From assembly GCA_000333855.2 (NCBI GenBank), contig CM007320.1, forward strand, positions 2,033,369 to 2,071,329: a stretch of 37,961 nucleotides of DNA. Direction: 5' to 3'. The position numbers and the translations under genes were made by a program. Below the pieces are notes generated by a model. The model ran no database searches. It was not told the origin of the DNA and saw only the letters and a program-made list of their open reading frames with translations. This DNA is from Endotrypanum monterogeii. Taxonomy: Eukaryota; Euglenozoa; Kinetoplastea; Trypanosomatida; Trypanosomatidae. Position 1 is the first letter of the stretch, and each line of letters starts with the position of its first letter. Positions 27,273 to 37,936 of this stretch are shown in pieces.

Positions 27273-30200
27273 TCACAAACCAAAGAGATATTTGGTGAAC
27301 ACGCTGCGACCAGGCCGCGCCACAGACAACAGTCTGGGAAGATGTACCTCTGTTGCTGCAAGGCAGCTGCCTGTGGGAGCGTCTGCGTCTATACCGTCAC
27401 TGCTCCCCAAGAGGCCGCGTGACGTCAGTGCGTTCGATTGAGGCAGGATGATCGCCTCGGTAGTATTCGAGAACGCTGTCGCCGTCCGTGGTCCCACCTT
27501 CGCGTGTGTGTGACCGTCAAGAGTGTGGCGACAACCTTGGTGAGGTTGCGGGACAACAGACACCTTCAGCTTGCCCGTTCGCACCTGGTCATTGGAAACC
27601 GTGGAAGAAACAAAATCTCCCTCATCCTTGGCGCGGTGCTCGACTTTGTCGGCGCTACAGCTTTGCGACTGACTATTGCGAGAGTGACTTGTAGAGGTGT
27701 GTGAGTGGACGACGGAGGTAGCTCTGCTGGTGGTGGTGGCGGCGGCGGCAGGTATCGGCACTTTCTCAAGAGCATCCTCGCAGCCCCTTGGAGTAACACC
27801 GGGTACAAAGTGTGAAGTGAGCAACTCACTTCGTTGGTGTTGGCTTAAATGCCGCCCGTGAAGGCGCTGAAAGGCGGCCTTTGCAAATGGCGGCGCGTCT
27901 GGGTGTGCAAGTATGGAATCCACTGCACGAGAGCACCCCAGCTGCATTCCCTCGATGCCGTTCGATGTCACACAAGTGTCTTCCTGGGGAGGCGTAAAAC
28001 TCACAGTCCTCTCGCCCACAACGGCTGACTCATCTATATCCCCATAGGCACTACTCTCCCCAGCCCCTAACACATGTGGGTCTACTGTCGACCGGTTAAA
28101 AGACGACACCGCAATGGTCGCAGCGGTGACCCCCGAACCACTCTTCCTCCACTCCGGAGCGGAACGTGGAGTGGAGTCAACATACATGGCACGGTTAAGC
28201 GAGACATTTGAGGAGGTTGTGAGAAGAGTAGGCGCACTGAGCGAAGGCGGCAGCGGCCTCCGAAGCTGAGAGATTCCGCCGTAGCACTTGGCCGCGGCTA
28301 TCAAGCCGAGGCGAGGTCGATATGAAGTGTTGCTTGATAAAAGAAGATTGGCTGGAATAGCGTGCGACGAGTCGCTGTCTCCACATACACTGCTGTCCGT
28401 CGTATGAAAATGCCGATCAGTGATAGACACCAGCGAAGTCATCCCGCTACTCAGGACGTCCAGCGGAGCATCCACGGCGGCTTCATGCACCCACCCTCCG
28501 AGGCCGCGCACGGTACAGGAGCCGGTGGACAGTGTTTGCGCATTCGATACAAATGGCGGTCCACTGACACCTGCTGAATACTGGGCGTTGCAATACCCAT
28601 GCTCACCATATCTACCACGACTGGAGTAACTAACACGACCTCGGGTACTGTGCCCGATGAACGAGGAGCGCATCGAGGGAACTGAGGTAGACCGGAGAGA
28701 AGAGATCTCACCCGTCCGCCTTACGTAGCGGTACGCACCACGGTGGCGCAACTCGGCGCCCTTGTCTTCCTTGAGGGCTAACTCGGCGGTGGCTGACGGT
28801 GAAGCGGTCTTTGCTGTGGCCCCGCCAACGGAGCAAGGCGAGGCGCCGAATGTGTTGCCACTCACTGCGAGAAGAGTAACAAGTGGGGCCACGCAGCCCC
28901 TTCCTTTTGCTGTGGCGGCGGCAACAGCACCCGGCGCTCGAAGCACTAGCTCCTCCCTTGAGTCTCCTGACGAAGGAACCCAATGTGAAGGCTCGGCGAC
29001 TGGATGATGTATGGCTCGGGGTGTGACTAGAAAAGACGCCTTTGAGGCCTGCACAGAGTTGTCGCCTGTCCGTAGATCCGAGTCCAGATCTGATCCAGCG
29101 GTAAGAAGAGAGAAGCAAAGCGCTGGTGCTGGTACATCTTTTGGGGGTGTTGCCCCAACAGGGCGATCAAGGGAAATGCCGGCACTCCTCTTGCTGGAGA
29201 AGGGGTCGTAGGCACTGTATTTTCTGCTTGCGTGAGTGGGCGGAGTCTCCAGCGACAGGGGCTGTGTTCGGGCTCTGAGACCTCCGGCTGATGCTGACAC
29301 ACAGCGCCCGCGGATGCTCTCCTTGAGGTTTCTGGTATCAAGAGAAGTGCCCAAACTTGTCAGCGAGCTCGCACTACTTAAACTCACGGGATGCCTGCGC
29401 ACAACACCAGGAATAGTATACTCAGCTGCCGACTGTTTACGCTTGCATTTGGGAGGGAGATCAATGAAGGGCAACATGTGATGACTTCCTTTGGAAGCAC
29501 TGACGCTACACGCCAAGTGACAATCGGTGATTCGCTCGGAGAGGTGGCATTCACTGTCCGATGCAGGTCGGCAAAGAGTCTGCGAGACGTTGGCGAAGGT
29601 GTCAGCGTACCGGTCGCCCTCCTCCTCCCCTTTGGAGGCAAGAATGGAATACACCGGCGACCTCGGCAAACCCCAGAGTGCAGGCGCTGGCAAAGAATGC
29701 CAACCGCCACCAGCGCCTTCGCCATCATTCTCGGTATCGACGTGATCCGAAGAAACTGACCGAGGTGATCTCAGCATCCGAGGCCAATCACGTTCCTCCG
29801 ACGCCCCATCAGCCACGGAGATGAGGGGGGAATGGCAACTGGACGCAGCGAGCATCGAGTCCTCGGCAGCCTTCAACGAGTCCGAAAGCGCTTCACTCGC
29901 ATGTGGAGAGAGTGGGGGTTGCGACTGGCGCTTCGTCTCTATAACCGACCGACGGCGACAAGGAAAAGGGGCCGATGTCGAAGGAGGATGAGGGTGAAGC
30001 CTCCAGGCAGTGTCGCCTTCTACTGCAGACCTTCCTCGCACCCCGCTACCGGCAACTGTGTCCGATTGCGGCGCTGTGCAAATTTCTTTCAGCTCCTTCT
30101 GCTCGACCACGACCCGCAGAGTGCTATCGCTGTCGCTGCACGTGTGTCTTTGTGTCCTTGCTGTCGTTTCCTCCCTCTGGCAAGTCCGGGGAAGTGACGG

Positions 30201-30890
30201 CGGACTTGATGCCTCCACCATACTGAGACCGCCTGTCTCACCTGCTGCAATCGTGGCAGCTACCAGCGAAATAGACGTCGGAGCTCTTTCTGAGGGATGT
30301 GGGTGTCGATTGCCATCATCCAATACTTTCCCCGAGCTCTGCGCTACCCCTTGTGGCGATACACAGCACTTACCAAGAGAAACGTTCCCCCTATCCGTTT
30401 TGTCGCACTGCAACATAGGTTTGTAACAGATGGCATACGTCTCACTTCTCTGTATCGGTAGCAGAGAGACCGTCCCCCTACAGAGGCTCGGTAGTCGCTG
30501 CTGCTGCTGCTGTGACCCCAGAGAAAGATGCCGAATACCGTTAATGGATCTTACCTGAGGCGACGGAGAGGCTGTTATTACGGCAGCATTACCCGCCTGT
30601 GAATAACCTATGACGTTCTTCTCTGTTGTACCCCGTTGAGGGAGTTGCCCAAGGAGCGTCGGCGATGAATTTGTATGTGGAGTGCTCAGAGAAGACTTTG
30701 ACGCTTTTCGAGCCGAGAACGTCTCTCCCGATGCCATGAAACGAGATTTGTGGTTAGTCTCCGGAGGTGATCGCATACGTAAACTGTGTTCGCATCTACC
30801 CGGCCGATGATGTCCAATAGAAATTTTGGGAGGGTAGATGATCAGGCTAGCCTTCCGCTTAATACGGTGCTGCACCTCCTGCGAAGCCAT
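27273..30890 (-). CDS. Large serine-rich protein of unknown function
   Basis: From the ATG at 30890 the frame gives 1205 residues; the open frame extends upstream to a GTG at 31046. I do not recognise any domain. The protein is rich in Ser, Thr, Pro, Arg and His, with a short polyglutamine run (SQQQQQR-like, about residue 125). A basic start (HRIKRKAS) and scattered RRHPVS, KRKQS and RRTGEISS stretches could be phosphorylation or nuclear-localisation sites. It has few long hydrophobic stretches and looks largely disordered. The uninterrupted 3.6 kb frame and balanced codon use make it a real gene. The start is uncertain: a strong pyrimidine tract runs from about 30960 to the ATG with no AG before it, and the first AG after the tract is inside codons 3-4 (30880-30879). 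If splicing occurs there, the next in-frame ATG is at 30776. Confidence 0.8.
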   Translation of the reverse strand: MASQEVQHRIKRKASLIIYPPKISIGHHRPGRCEHSLRMRSPPETNHKSRFMASGETFSARKASKSSLSTPHTNSSPTLLGQLPQRGTTEKNVIGYSQAGNAAVITASPSPQVRSINGIRHLSLGSQQQQQRLPSLCRGTVSLLPIQRSETYAICYKPMLQCDKTDRGNVSLGKCCVSPQGVAQSSGKVLDDGNRHPHPSERAPTSISLVAATIAAGETGGLSMVEASSPPSLPRTCQREETTARTQRHTCSDSDSTLRVVVEQKELKEICTAPQSDTVAGSGVRGRSAVEGDTAWRLHPHPPSTSAPFPCRRRSVIETKRQSQPPLSPHASEALSDSLKAAEDSMLAASSCHSPLISVADGASEERDWPRMLRSPRSVSSDHVDTENDGEGAGGGWHSLPAPALWGLPRSPVYSILASKGEEEGDRYADTFANVSQTLCRPASDSECHLSERITDCHLACSVSASKGSHHMLPFIDLPPKCKRKQSAAEYTIPGVVRRHPVSLSSASSLTSLGTSLDTRNLKESIRGRCVSASAGGLRARTQPLSLETPPTHASRKYSAYDPFSSKRSAGISLDRPVGATPPKDVPAPALCFSLLTAGSDLDSDLRTGDNSVQASKASFLVTPRAIHHPVAEPSHWVPSSGDSREELVLRAPGAVAAATAKGRGCVAPLVTLLAVSGNTFGASPCSVGGATAKTASPSATAELALKEDKGAELRHRGAYRYVRRTGEISSLRSTSVPSMRSSFIGHSTRGRVSYSSRGRYGEHGYCNAQYSAGVSGPPFVSNAQTLSTGSCTVRGLGGWVHEAAVDAPLDVLSSGMTSLVSITDRHFHTTDSSVCGDSDSSHAIPANLLLSSNTSYRPRLGLIAAAKCYGGISQLRRPLPPSLSAPTLLTTSSNVSLNRAMYVDSTPRSAPEWRKSGSGVTAATIAVSSFNRSTVDPHVLGAGESSAYGDIDESAVVGERTVSFTPPQEDTCVTSNGIEGMQLGCSRAVDSILAHPDAPPFAKAAFQRLHGRHLSQHQRSELLTSHFVPGVTPRGCEDALEKVPIPAAAATTTSRATSVVHSHTSTSHSRNSQSQSCSADKVEHRAKDEGDFVSSTVSNDQVRTGKLKVSVVPQPHQGCRHTLDGHTHAKVGPRTATAFSNTTEAIILPQSNALTSRGLLGSSDGIDADAPTGSCLAATEVHLPRLLSVARPGRSVFTKYLFGL

Positions 30891-32130
30891 AACCAGTGTG
30901 CAGAACAGGAGAAGGGGAGGGCAGAGAAAAACACAACAAAGTCGAAGAAACGGAAAAAAAACAAGAGAATGTGGAGCAACTACAAATATCAAGATGTTTG
31001 CTACACTGAAATTTTCGATACTGCAAGAGCATGTGTGTATAAACACAACAAGGGCCGTGTGTAAATAATAACTTAAAAGTACCTGTCTATATCTATATAT
31101 ATATATATATATTTATATTTATTTATTTATATAGATTGATAGATATGTGTAGATAACTATCACAGGTACGTGATAAAAAGCAGCGGAGGCAAAATGAGAC
31201 TCGTCACACTCACAGTTAGAGAGAACAAAGCAAAAAGCGCGCCGATGGGAGAGAGGTTCAATGGGATTATATATAAATATAAATATAGTGCGTGTCTGAT
31301 ATTGAGGGGGAGGGGGGGAAGGAAAACAAATAGAAGCAGAAATGCAGAAAGAATGAAAAAAAAATGGGGAAAGATATGGAGGGAGGAAGCCAGCATAGAT
31401 TATGCTGTATATAAAAAGTGAAACGCACACTCACTATGAAGTCAGCTGAGGCCTTCAGCTTTTATTATTATTGGTCCAAAGCCTTTTCTCCTCGCAGCGC
31501 TGCACGCAAGCAAACATACACAAACACGCACCAACACACACACACAAGGAAAGAAAGTGAGAGGCCCACACACAGAACGAATACGGAAACCAGGGCAATT
31601 CAGCTTCACTATGTTGTGTAGGATCAATTTGTGCTCGCAAACCCTCCCAATCACACTATGCCGCCGCCTGAAAACAAACAGGAGAACGATAGGACTGAAG
31701 CTACACGGAATGTCGACAGGAGAGAGAGAACAACAAAAAGCCAAGATGGTCAATAGAAGCTAAGGTAAGCGAAAAGAAATAATAGTAATGATAGCAAAGC
31801 TCCTCTTCAGTCACAAAAAAAAAAATCAGCGCAGAAAAAAAAAATTTTCAGAAGGAATCAAAGGGGATAGAAAGAGGAGGAGGATAAACAGCGAATGAAC
31901 CTTTTTTTTTTTTTGGATATGAAAAAAAAAGACTCTTCACGAATATAGGTGGGGGAGGGGTAAAGCTTTGTTCGCACAGCAATGTACCTGTAAACGAAAG
32001 TGCAGACTGGGGAGGGAACATATATATATATATATATGTATAATTTATTTATTTATATATTACCGGGCAGAAAACAAAAGATGCAGGACCGAGGATGGGA
32101 AGATGTTCTGGAGAAAAAAGACGACGCTAG

Positions 32131-32134
<4 letters not shown>

Positions 32135-32174
<40 letters not shown>
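32135..32174. repeat. (TA)n microsatellite
   Basis: One of the longest TA tracts in the window, about 19 units, in the spacer behind the LYAR-like gene. Confidence 0.95.
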
Positions 32175-32177
<3 letters not shown>

Positions 32178-33092
32178 GTGCTAACAAAGCAGCGTGCAGA
32201 AGTTGGGGATCAAAAAGAATAGATGAAAAATTGTCCAGAGTTGAGGCAAACAAAAGGGAAAAGGTGTGAAAAACAGACAGAGAAGAGGTGCCCCAGGTAT
32301 TTCCTCCGCTACCCTACCCTACCCTACCCCACCCACACATACACACCTCTGTTTGGTGTTGCCTCTTTGAGAGAGGGATGGGGGGGGTTGGCAAGACGGG
32401 GTGATACGCCGAATCGATCAGCCGAACAGCCAACCCCAAATTTATTTATTTTTTTTGGGGGGGAGGGAGGGGAGGCGTGGCGCACCGGAAGGCGAAGAGG
32501 GGGGGGGTGCGAGTAGGTGTAGAGGTTGGAAGGGGTTCACTCAATAAGAAAAAAAAAAACTTCGAAATGGTAATCAGTGTATATTGGCGTGCACACTCAC
32601 CCACACGAAAAAAGAAAAAAAAGGTGGGGATGAGGAATAACCGGGAAAGAGGATGAGAGGCCAAGGTGGGAAGAGAGGAATAAAGACAGAGGTATACGAA
32701 TCAAAAGGGAAAAAAATAGATCAGATTCGAAGACGAAATGCTGGAGACGAGAGGGAGACAGGAAAAAAAGGCCAGCGTGTGGCACCACAAGAAACAAAAG
32801 TAGAAGAACAAAAAAACTTCCTCTGTGGGGGAGAAAGGATGAGTGGGGAAACAAAGGAAGAAGACGTATGAAACTCCTCTTTTGGTGTTGTTTCCAGCAC
32901 CCTTTTAACCCTCACTCCCCCCCCCCCTCCCCGTCCTCACCACACCACACCACTTCACCCCTCCGAAAAAAAGATGAAGGAAAGACCAAAGGATAAAAAC
33001 TCCAATTCCAAGAACTATTAACTGTATGTGACGGAGCGGCAGAGAGATTAAACACTTGACAATATTTTTTGCTTCCCTAGTAGAGATCTGTC

Positions 33093-33096
<4 letters not shown>

Positions 33097-33131
<35 letters not shown>
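33097..33131. repeat. (TG)n microsatellite
   Basis: About 17 TG units preceded by a short CTGT repeat. Confidence 0.95.
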
Positions 33132-33133
<2 letters not shown>

Positions 33134-33785
33134 CGGAAGTCAGCTTTTTTTTTTTCTTGCCCATCCGCTCCAGCTGATCCCGGATTTGTAGTGCTTCTTG
33201 TCCGACCAAAAGAGGTGAACACTCCAATTATTGATATACTTCAAAATACTCCGTATTTTTTTTTAAATATCTTTTCGAGAAGAGAGACAAAAAAAAACGG
33301 GTTGGCTTGTTGCTGAGCCGGCACGTTTGTGTGATGATACGATGAGAAGTGAGGAGGGGGGGGAGAGGTGCAACTCCTTCCCCTTCCTCCCTTCCTTTGG
33401 ATATGGCTGTTGAAAGTCACGACGTAAAACAATGCAGCTGTGAACGTTTGGCACACCAGAGGCAGACATGAATGTGGATAACCCCCTCCTCAAGCACTGC
33501 GCCAGAGTGCACCCAAACGTGCATAAAGAGCTTCACAAAAAAAAAACCCGAAGGAGTGATTGCCGGGGTTGAATATATTCGACAGGCATGGTGAGTACAT
33601 GTGTACACACACATACATACATATAAATAAATATATAAATGCATATACAGCGAAAGAGGAGGCAGACGAAAAGAGAAAGAAGCGCATGGATCAAAACGCA
33701 TATGAGCACAGGTGCGTCACACTTGTGTAACCGCAGCAAAAAAAAAAAAAACGCCGCCGCTTGGATGCTGGAGGTCTCTCCCAGT

Positions 33786-33789
33786 ATAA

Positions 33790-33821
<32 letters not shown>

Positions 33822-33822
33822 G
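33786..33822. repeat. (TA)n-rich microsatellite
   Basis: An interrupted TA tract in the spacer behind the LYAR-like gene. Confidence 0.85.
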
Positions 33823-34596
33823 CTAATAGTGCGCGTGGAGCCTCCACTTCCTTTTTTTTCGTCAATTGACCGCAAGGAATCTCGCATCGTACAAGATGAT
33901 GCTGGCAGATACATATTATGTTATTTAATCAAGTTACTGATAGGGGATACTAGAGAACCACAAAGAAACACACTAAAGAAACGTGCACACACACACACAC
34001 ACACACACCACTGTAACGGCGACGCTCACACTGAGATGTGAAGTATTCCATACGTGGACGCAGGCGTTTTTTTTTTGTGGTTTGTGAGCTTGTCAGCAAG
34101 AGGTGACTAATACAAAAACATGAAATGAGGAGTCCATTAGTGGCAGATGCATAGCAAGAAAGCAATCTCGCAAACTCGAAAAAAGAAGGGCTCTGTTTTC
34201 TCCGCGTGCCTCGCATTTATTTTTGGATTGCTGGTTTCACTGAGCAACCTGTGTATGTACATGTTTCTTGCCTCTAAATCCAGATGCCTCCTCTCCTTTT
34301 TTATTTTTTCAAGTATGCATGTGTGTTGTGTTTGTGTGTTGCTATCTTACCAGGCGTATGTGTACCAGTCAGATGGAGGGTACCCACTCATTTTTTTTTT
34401 TCGGGAACACTACAAAAAAAAAAAAAAAGAAACAATCTCTAGGGGAGAGACAATCGACTCTATGAGCCTTGAAGAGTCGAGAAAAGCGCCACTTAAGACT
34501 CATGCGCATCAGGAGTTCTCCTAACTTTTATTGTCAATGAAAAAGATGAAATCATCCTTTATACGTTAATTTTTTTTTTTAACTTTCCACTTTGAA

Positions 34597-34598
<2 letters not shown>

Positions 34599-34629
<31 letters not shown>
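34599..34629. repeat. (CA)n microsatellite
   Basis: About 15 CA units followed by a GA-rich stretch, about 200 bases beyond the LYAR-like stop codon. Confidence 0.95.
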
Positions 34630-34630
<1 letters not shown>

Positions 34631-34826
34631 GAGAGAGAGACAAAGAGAGAGAGAGAAACAAAAATATAATAGAACACTCGGTGCACTCCGTCCGAGACGT
34701 TTGAAAAAAAAAGTATCGCAGCACTTAAAACTAAAATAAATTAAAATAATAACAGTAAATAAAAGTTGTCGCTCAAAGTTACCGAAGCATTGCGTGAGAC
34801 ACAGTTTCGATGCACGCGTCCATCAA

Positions 34827-35822
34827 TCATCGGTGACGTATGCATTGGCCCCCTGCAGTTGATACTTTCCCCTCACTGTCGATGGTTAGAACACCTAACT
34901 CAGCTGCTGTCTCGATAGCGTGACGCACCGATTTGGCAATGCGCTTCACATACCTCATCACGATTTCCTTTGAGAGATCTCCAGTAAGCATCGACGAGAC
35001 GCCCCTGTCGCTCAGAACATCCGCTACAATATCCGCCACCTCTCCGCTGGTCCCCAGCACGAACGAGGGCACAATGCACTCCGTCGACGTTGTGGAGCGC
35101 GGCAAGAGCAGCGGTGAACCTCGCTTCTCGGCTTGCGTCAACTTATGTTTTCCCTCCGTCCGTCTGTTCTCAGAGGAATCATGCGGTGCCTGCAGCCCTT
35201 CAAGTGCCCCGGCCCACCTCTCCCCTGGTGGACCCCGGCTTGGGGGTGAGCAACCCTTCCCGTTAGACGCAAGCGCAACGCGCGACAACGGGGGTGTTGG
35301 CACCATGTGGGTTGTTTTTAATTTTTTCTGGGCGGGTCCTATCGGTTGCTTAGCGGCAACTTCTTCTTGTTCGTCGTCCTCCGACGTGCGACTGGCACCA
35401 AAGCTTTGCTTGTTGCTGTATGCAATGGGGCTGGGGTGCTTCTTCGCCTTGGGGCTGGGGAGGGCCATTTTGTTGTTGGGTGTTTTCACGTTTTTATTGT
35501 TGCGGCGAGTCGCCCAGTCATCGTCGCTGCCCTCTGAAGAGGTAAGGTCGTTCATCGGTGCACGAGGTGGCCGCTTAATTCCATTGCGTGGTGCATCTCC
35601 CGATTCGGAAATGCTTTTAAAGCTTCCCAACTTTTGCTTCCATTTCCCTTGATATTTTTCTTCCTCTGTTACACAAGAAGTGTGCGCCTTGATGGTATTC
35701 AAATCAAATACGTGCATGCAGTCGACGCAGGTGAAGGTGTCGCAGCCACAAGATACCGCGTGGCTCTGGACCTTCGGCTTCTTCACTACGTCCTGGCAGT
35801 AATTACAGGTAAACGAAACCAT
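34827..35822 (-). CDS. LYAR: LYAR-type C2HC zinc-finger nucleolar protein
   Basis: The 331-residue protein starts with the paired LYAR-type zinc fingers. Finger one uses C6, C9, H21 and C25; finger two uses C32, C35, H47 and C50, followed by EEEKYQG as in LYAR proteins. In animals LYAR is a nucleolar protein linked to pre-rRNA processing and cell growth; a nucleolar ribosome-biogenesis role here is by analogy. The middle (about 65-255) is low-complexity with Lys/Ser/Pro-rich and acidic EGSDDD and EDDEQEE patches, likely disordered and carrying nuclear-localisation signals. The C-terminus (about 255-328) is a compact helical segment, SKEIVMRYVKRIAKSVRHAIETAAELGVLTI split by short turns, resembling the LYAR C-terminal winged-helix-like domain. 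The ATG at 35822 is the first after the predicted splice acceptor at 35914. Family assignment is firm; the function is inferred. Confidence 0.9.
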   Translation of the reverse strand: MVSFTCNYCQDVVKKPKVQSHAVSCGCDTFTCVDCMHVFDLNTIKAHTSCVTEEEKYQGKWKQKLGSFKSISESGDAPRNGIKRPPRAPMNDLTSSEGSDDDWATRRNNKNVKTPNNKMALPSPKAKKHPSPIAYSNKQSFGASRTSEDDEQEEVAAKQPIGPAQKKLKTTHMVPTPPLSRVALASNGKGCSPPSRGPPGERWAGALEGLQAPHDSSENRRTEGKHKLTQAEKRGSPLLLPRSTTSTECIVPSFVLGTSGEVADIVADVLSDRGVSSMLTGDLSKEIVMRYVKRIAKSVRHAIETAAELGVLTIDSEGKVSTAGGQCIRHR

Positions 35823-35913
35823 TTTGATAGCACAATACGTGTACCTGACAGATCCCCTTTAAATAGGGGGCGTCGGTATGGAAGGAGGTAATGCACCCCT
35901 TTTTTTTCCCCTT

Positions 35914-35960
35914 CTATGAAAAAAAAAAAAGCGAGTGCAAAGGAAATGGGAAAAAAAAAA
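35914..35960 (-). promoter_or_regulatory. Trans-splice acceptor for the LYAR-like gene
   Basis: On the minus strand T-rich pyrimidine tracts (about 35960 down to 35919) end in TTCATAG, with AG at 35915-35914. The 5' untranslated region would be about 91 bases with no ATG before 35822. Confidence 0.65.
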
Positions 35961-36202
35961 GCAAAAGCAGTGGTATTACTTTTGTATATTCAAGTACTAT
36001 TGGTGGCGGTGGTGGTGTGTGCGCCAAACAAAATTATATATTTTTATAGCTGTGTGCGTGTGTGCACGGAAGCTATGTACACGTACCTGTGGTGATTATT
36101 TCTCTTAATGTGTCTCCAATTCCTAGATGAGTGAAAGGGGCAGAAAGATAAGAATACCATCGTGAGAAAACAGCAAAAAAAGGACGCGCATTGAGAAATT
36201 GA

Positions 36203-36229
36203 TGTGTGTGTGTGTGTGTGTTTGTGTGT
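36203..36229. repeat. (GT)n microsatellite
   Basis: About 13 GT units with one TTT interruption, in the spacer upstream of the LYAR-like gene. Confidence 0.9.
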
Positions 36230-37936
36230 GGTCGGTGAGTGAGTGTCCGCATACATTCATGGAGAGAAAAACCCCGAGACCCTATCCATGGAAGAAAACA
36301 ATTCGTCGATCTGTGTATTGATAGGTGGTCAGGGAAATGGGTTCAGCTTCCTGCGCTCAAAAAATATTTTTCCCTCGAACGTAAGGCGGTGCATTTTCGA
36401 GGAAACACAATACCATTAGCAGACGGCTCACGTAGAGAGGGGTACAAGGGAATTTGTTTTGCAGTCCGCTGAGCAGAAGCGCATGTAATTTTTTAGAATT
36501 ATGTTTTTGTTCTTCTTTTGCATTCACATCCAAAAAGAGGGCGAACAATTCTGCTACTAGCCTCAATTCAAAAAGGGGTAAAAAAAACTATATTTATATA
36601 TAAATATAAATATAGAAATACATTCTTGTGTTTTCCTAAATGTATCCGTCAAGGTTTGATCCGCGTGCTAGCCTCATCGTCATTTTTTTTTCTTAAATCG
36701 TTTTTTTTCTCCGCTATCTTCCTTTTGTTGTGCTCACACAAAGTGTATGTATCGCACCTTTCGTATTTTTCTTCTCTGACTTTTGTTTTATGGTGTTTTC
36801 GAGAGGCAAGCTCCTGAAAGAAAAACCAACACACACAAAAAAGAGGTGAATACAAGACGTGAAGAGGCGGTAACAGCACTCTCACACACCAGCACAGCCC
36901 ACAATAGTAGCAGCGGCGGCAATCGCATCCAAAAAAGAAAGAAGTGAGAACAAAAAAATCCGACGATCAAAGGCCAACACGAAGGTCCTCTTCCCTGCCC
37001 TTCCCCCGCTTTTCTATTACGTCAGCCCCATCCCTGTTCACTAGCTTACTTGTAGACATGACTAGTCCTCTGCTATCGTCTGTTTTTGCCTTTTTTGGGG
37101 GGGAGGGTGGGGGCAAAGAATGCAGCGATACAGACAAGCCTCAAACGGATTCGGGCCACCTCAAGGAGTGCACGAGGACAAAAAAGGGGGATAGGAGCCA
37201 GCGAAACAAACCGAGCTTAGAAAGTCGAAGACTGAATTTTAAAAAAAAGAAATTAGTGTTTGAGAAGAAAAAGAAAAAAACAGTGGTGATACGCAGAAGG
37301 GTGAAATGAAATCAAGTATAAGAATGCGCAGGCGTGCATATGAACACCGAATTTTGGTGTTTTGTCGACACGATCGCGTTGACGCTCCTAATCAACTCGA
37401 TTTCTGTAACTGCCTACAGAGAGAGAGATGGTGATCCTCGTTGGCAAAGCGCGCCTCTATACTTCAAAATGAGGATATAGTGGCGTAGACCCAACAAGAG
37501 AAACTCCTGCTTCCCATCCCCTCCTCCCAGATACAGAAACATGCGCGTCTCAAGGTATTCAAATACACGCGGGAGACTCAGACAAAGAGAAAACATCACC
37601 AGCAACGTACACAAGGTGTGTTTATACGCACACAAAATATACTTACGTCACTAAGAAAAAAAAAAGATCGGGAAGAAAAGGAGCATAAGTGAACAACAGA
37701 GAAAAAAAAATAGGAGCGGAGAAACAAACAGCCATACAAAAAAAAAAAAAAACTACATTAACGATAGAATACATGAGCAAAAAAAAAGAGAAAGAGAACA
37801 ATGCAGAATACAGAGGCTATCGGGAAGTTGCCCCAACTCGTTCGCGACGCAAAAAAAAATTGACGTAAACAGCGACCAGCACACGCACACGCCTAAACAC
37901 CGAGAAGAAAAAAAAACGATGTGAGTGATGCAAAGT

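Larger units (their letters stand above)
30891..34826. other. Gene-free region, 3.9 kb
   Basis: The longest stretch without a supported gene. The first 70 bases hold the pyrimidine-rich (minus strand) tract ahead of the serine-rich gene. The rest is probably 3' untranslated and spacer DNA of the LYAR-like gene. It is dominated by purine-rich and homopolymer tracts, with (TA)n near 31094-31136, 32021-32038, 32135-32174 and 33786-33822, (TG)n at 33097-33131, (CA)n at 33985-34009 and 34599-34629, and a CCCTA triplet repeat near 32310-32328. Short open frames are unconvincing. Confidence 0.55.

Noticed and set aside
32305..32330. CCCTA tandem repeat and the GGTAG-type repeat at 22421-22435, considered as interstitial telomere DNA
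   Set aside because: The unit is five bases (CCCTA), not the TTAGGG/CCCTAA hexamer, and only three to four units are present.
34933..35652. 239-residue plus-strand open frame
   Set aside because: It is antisense to the LYAR-like gene, whose zinc fingers identify the true coding strand.
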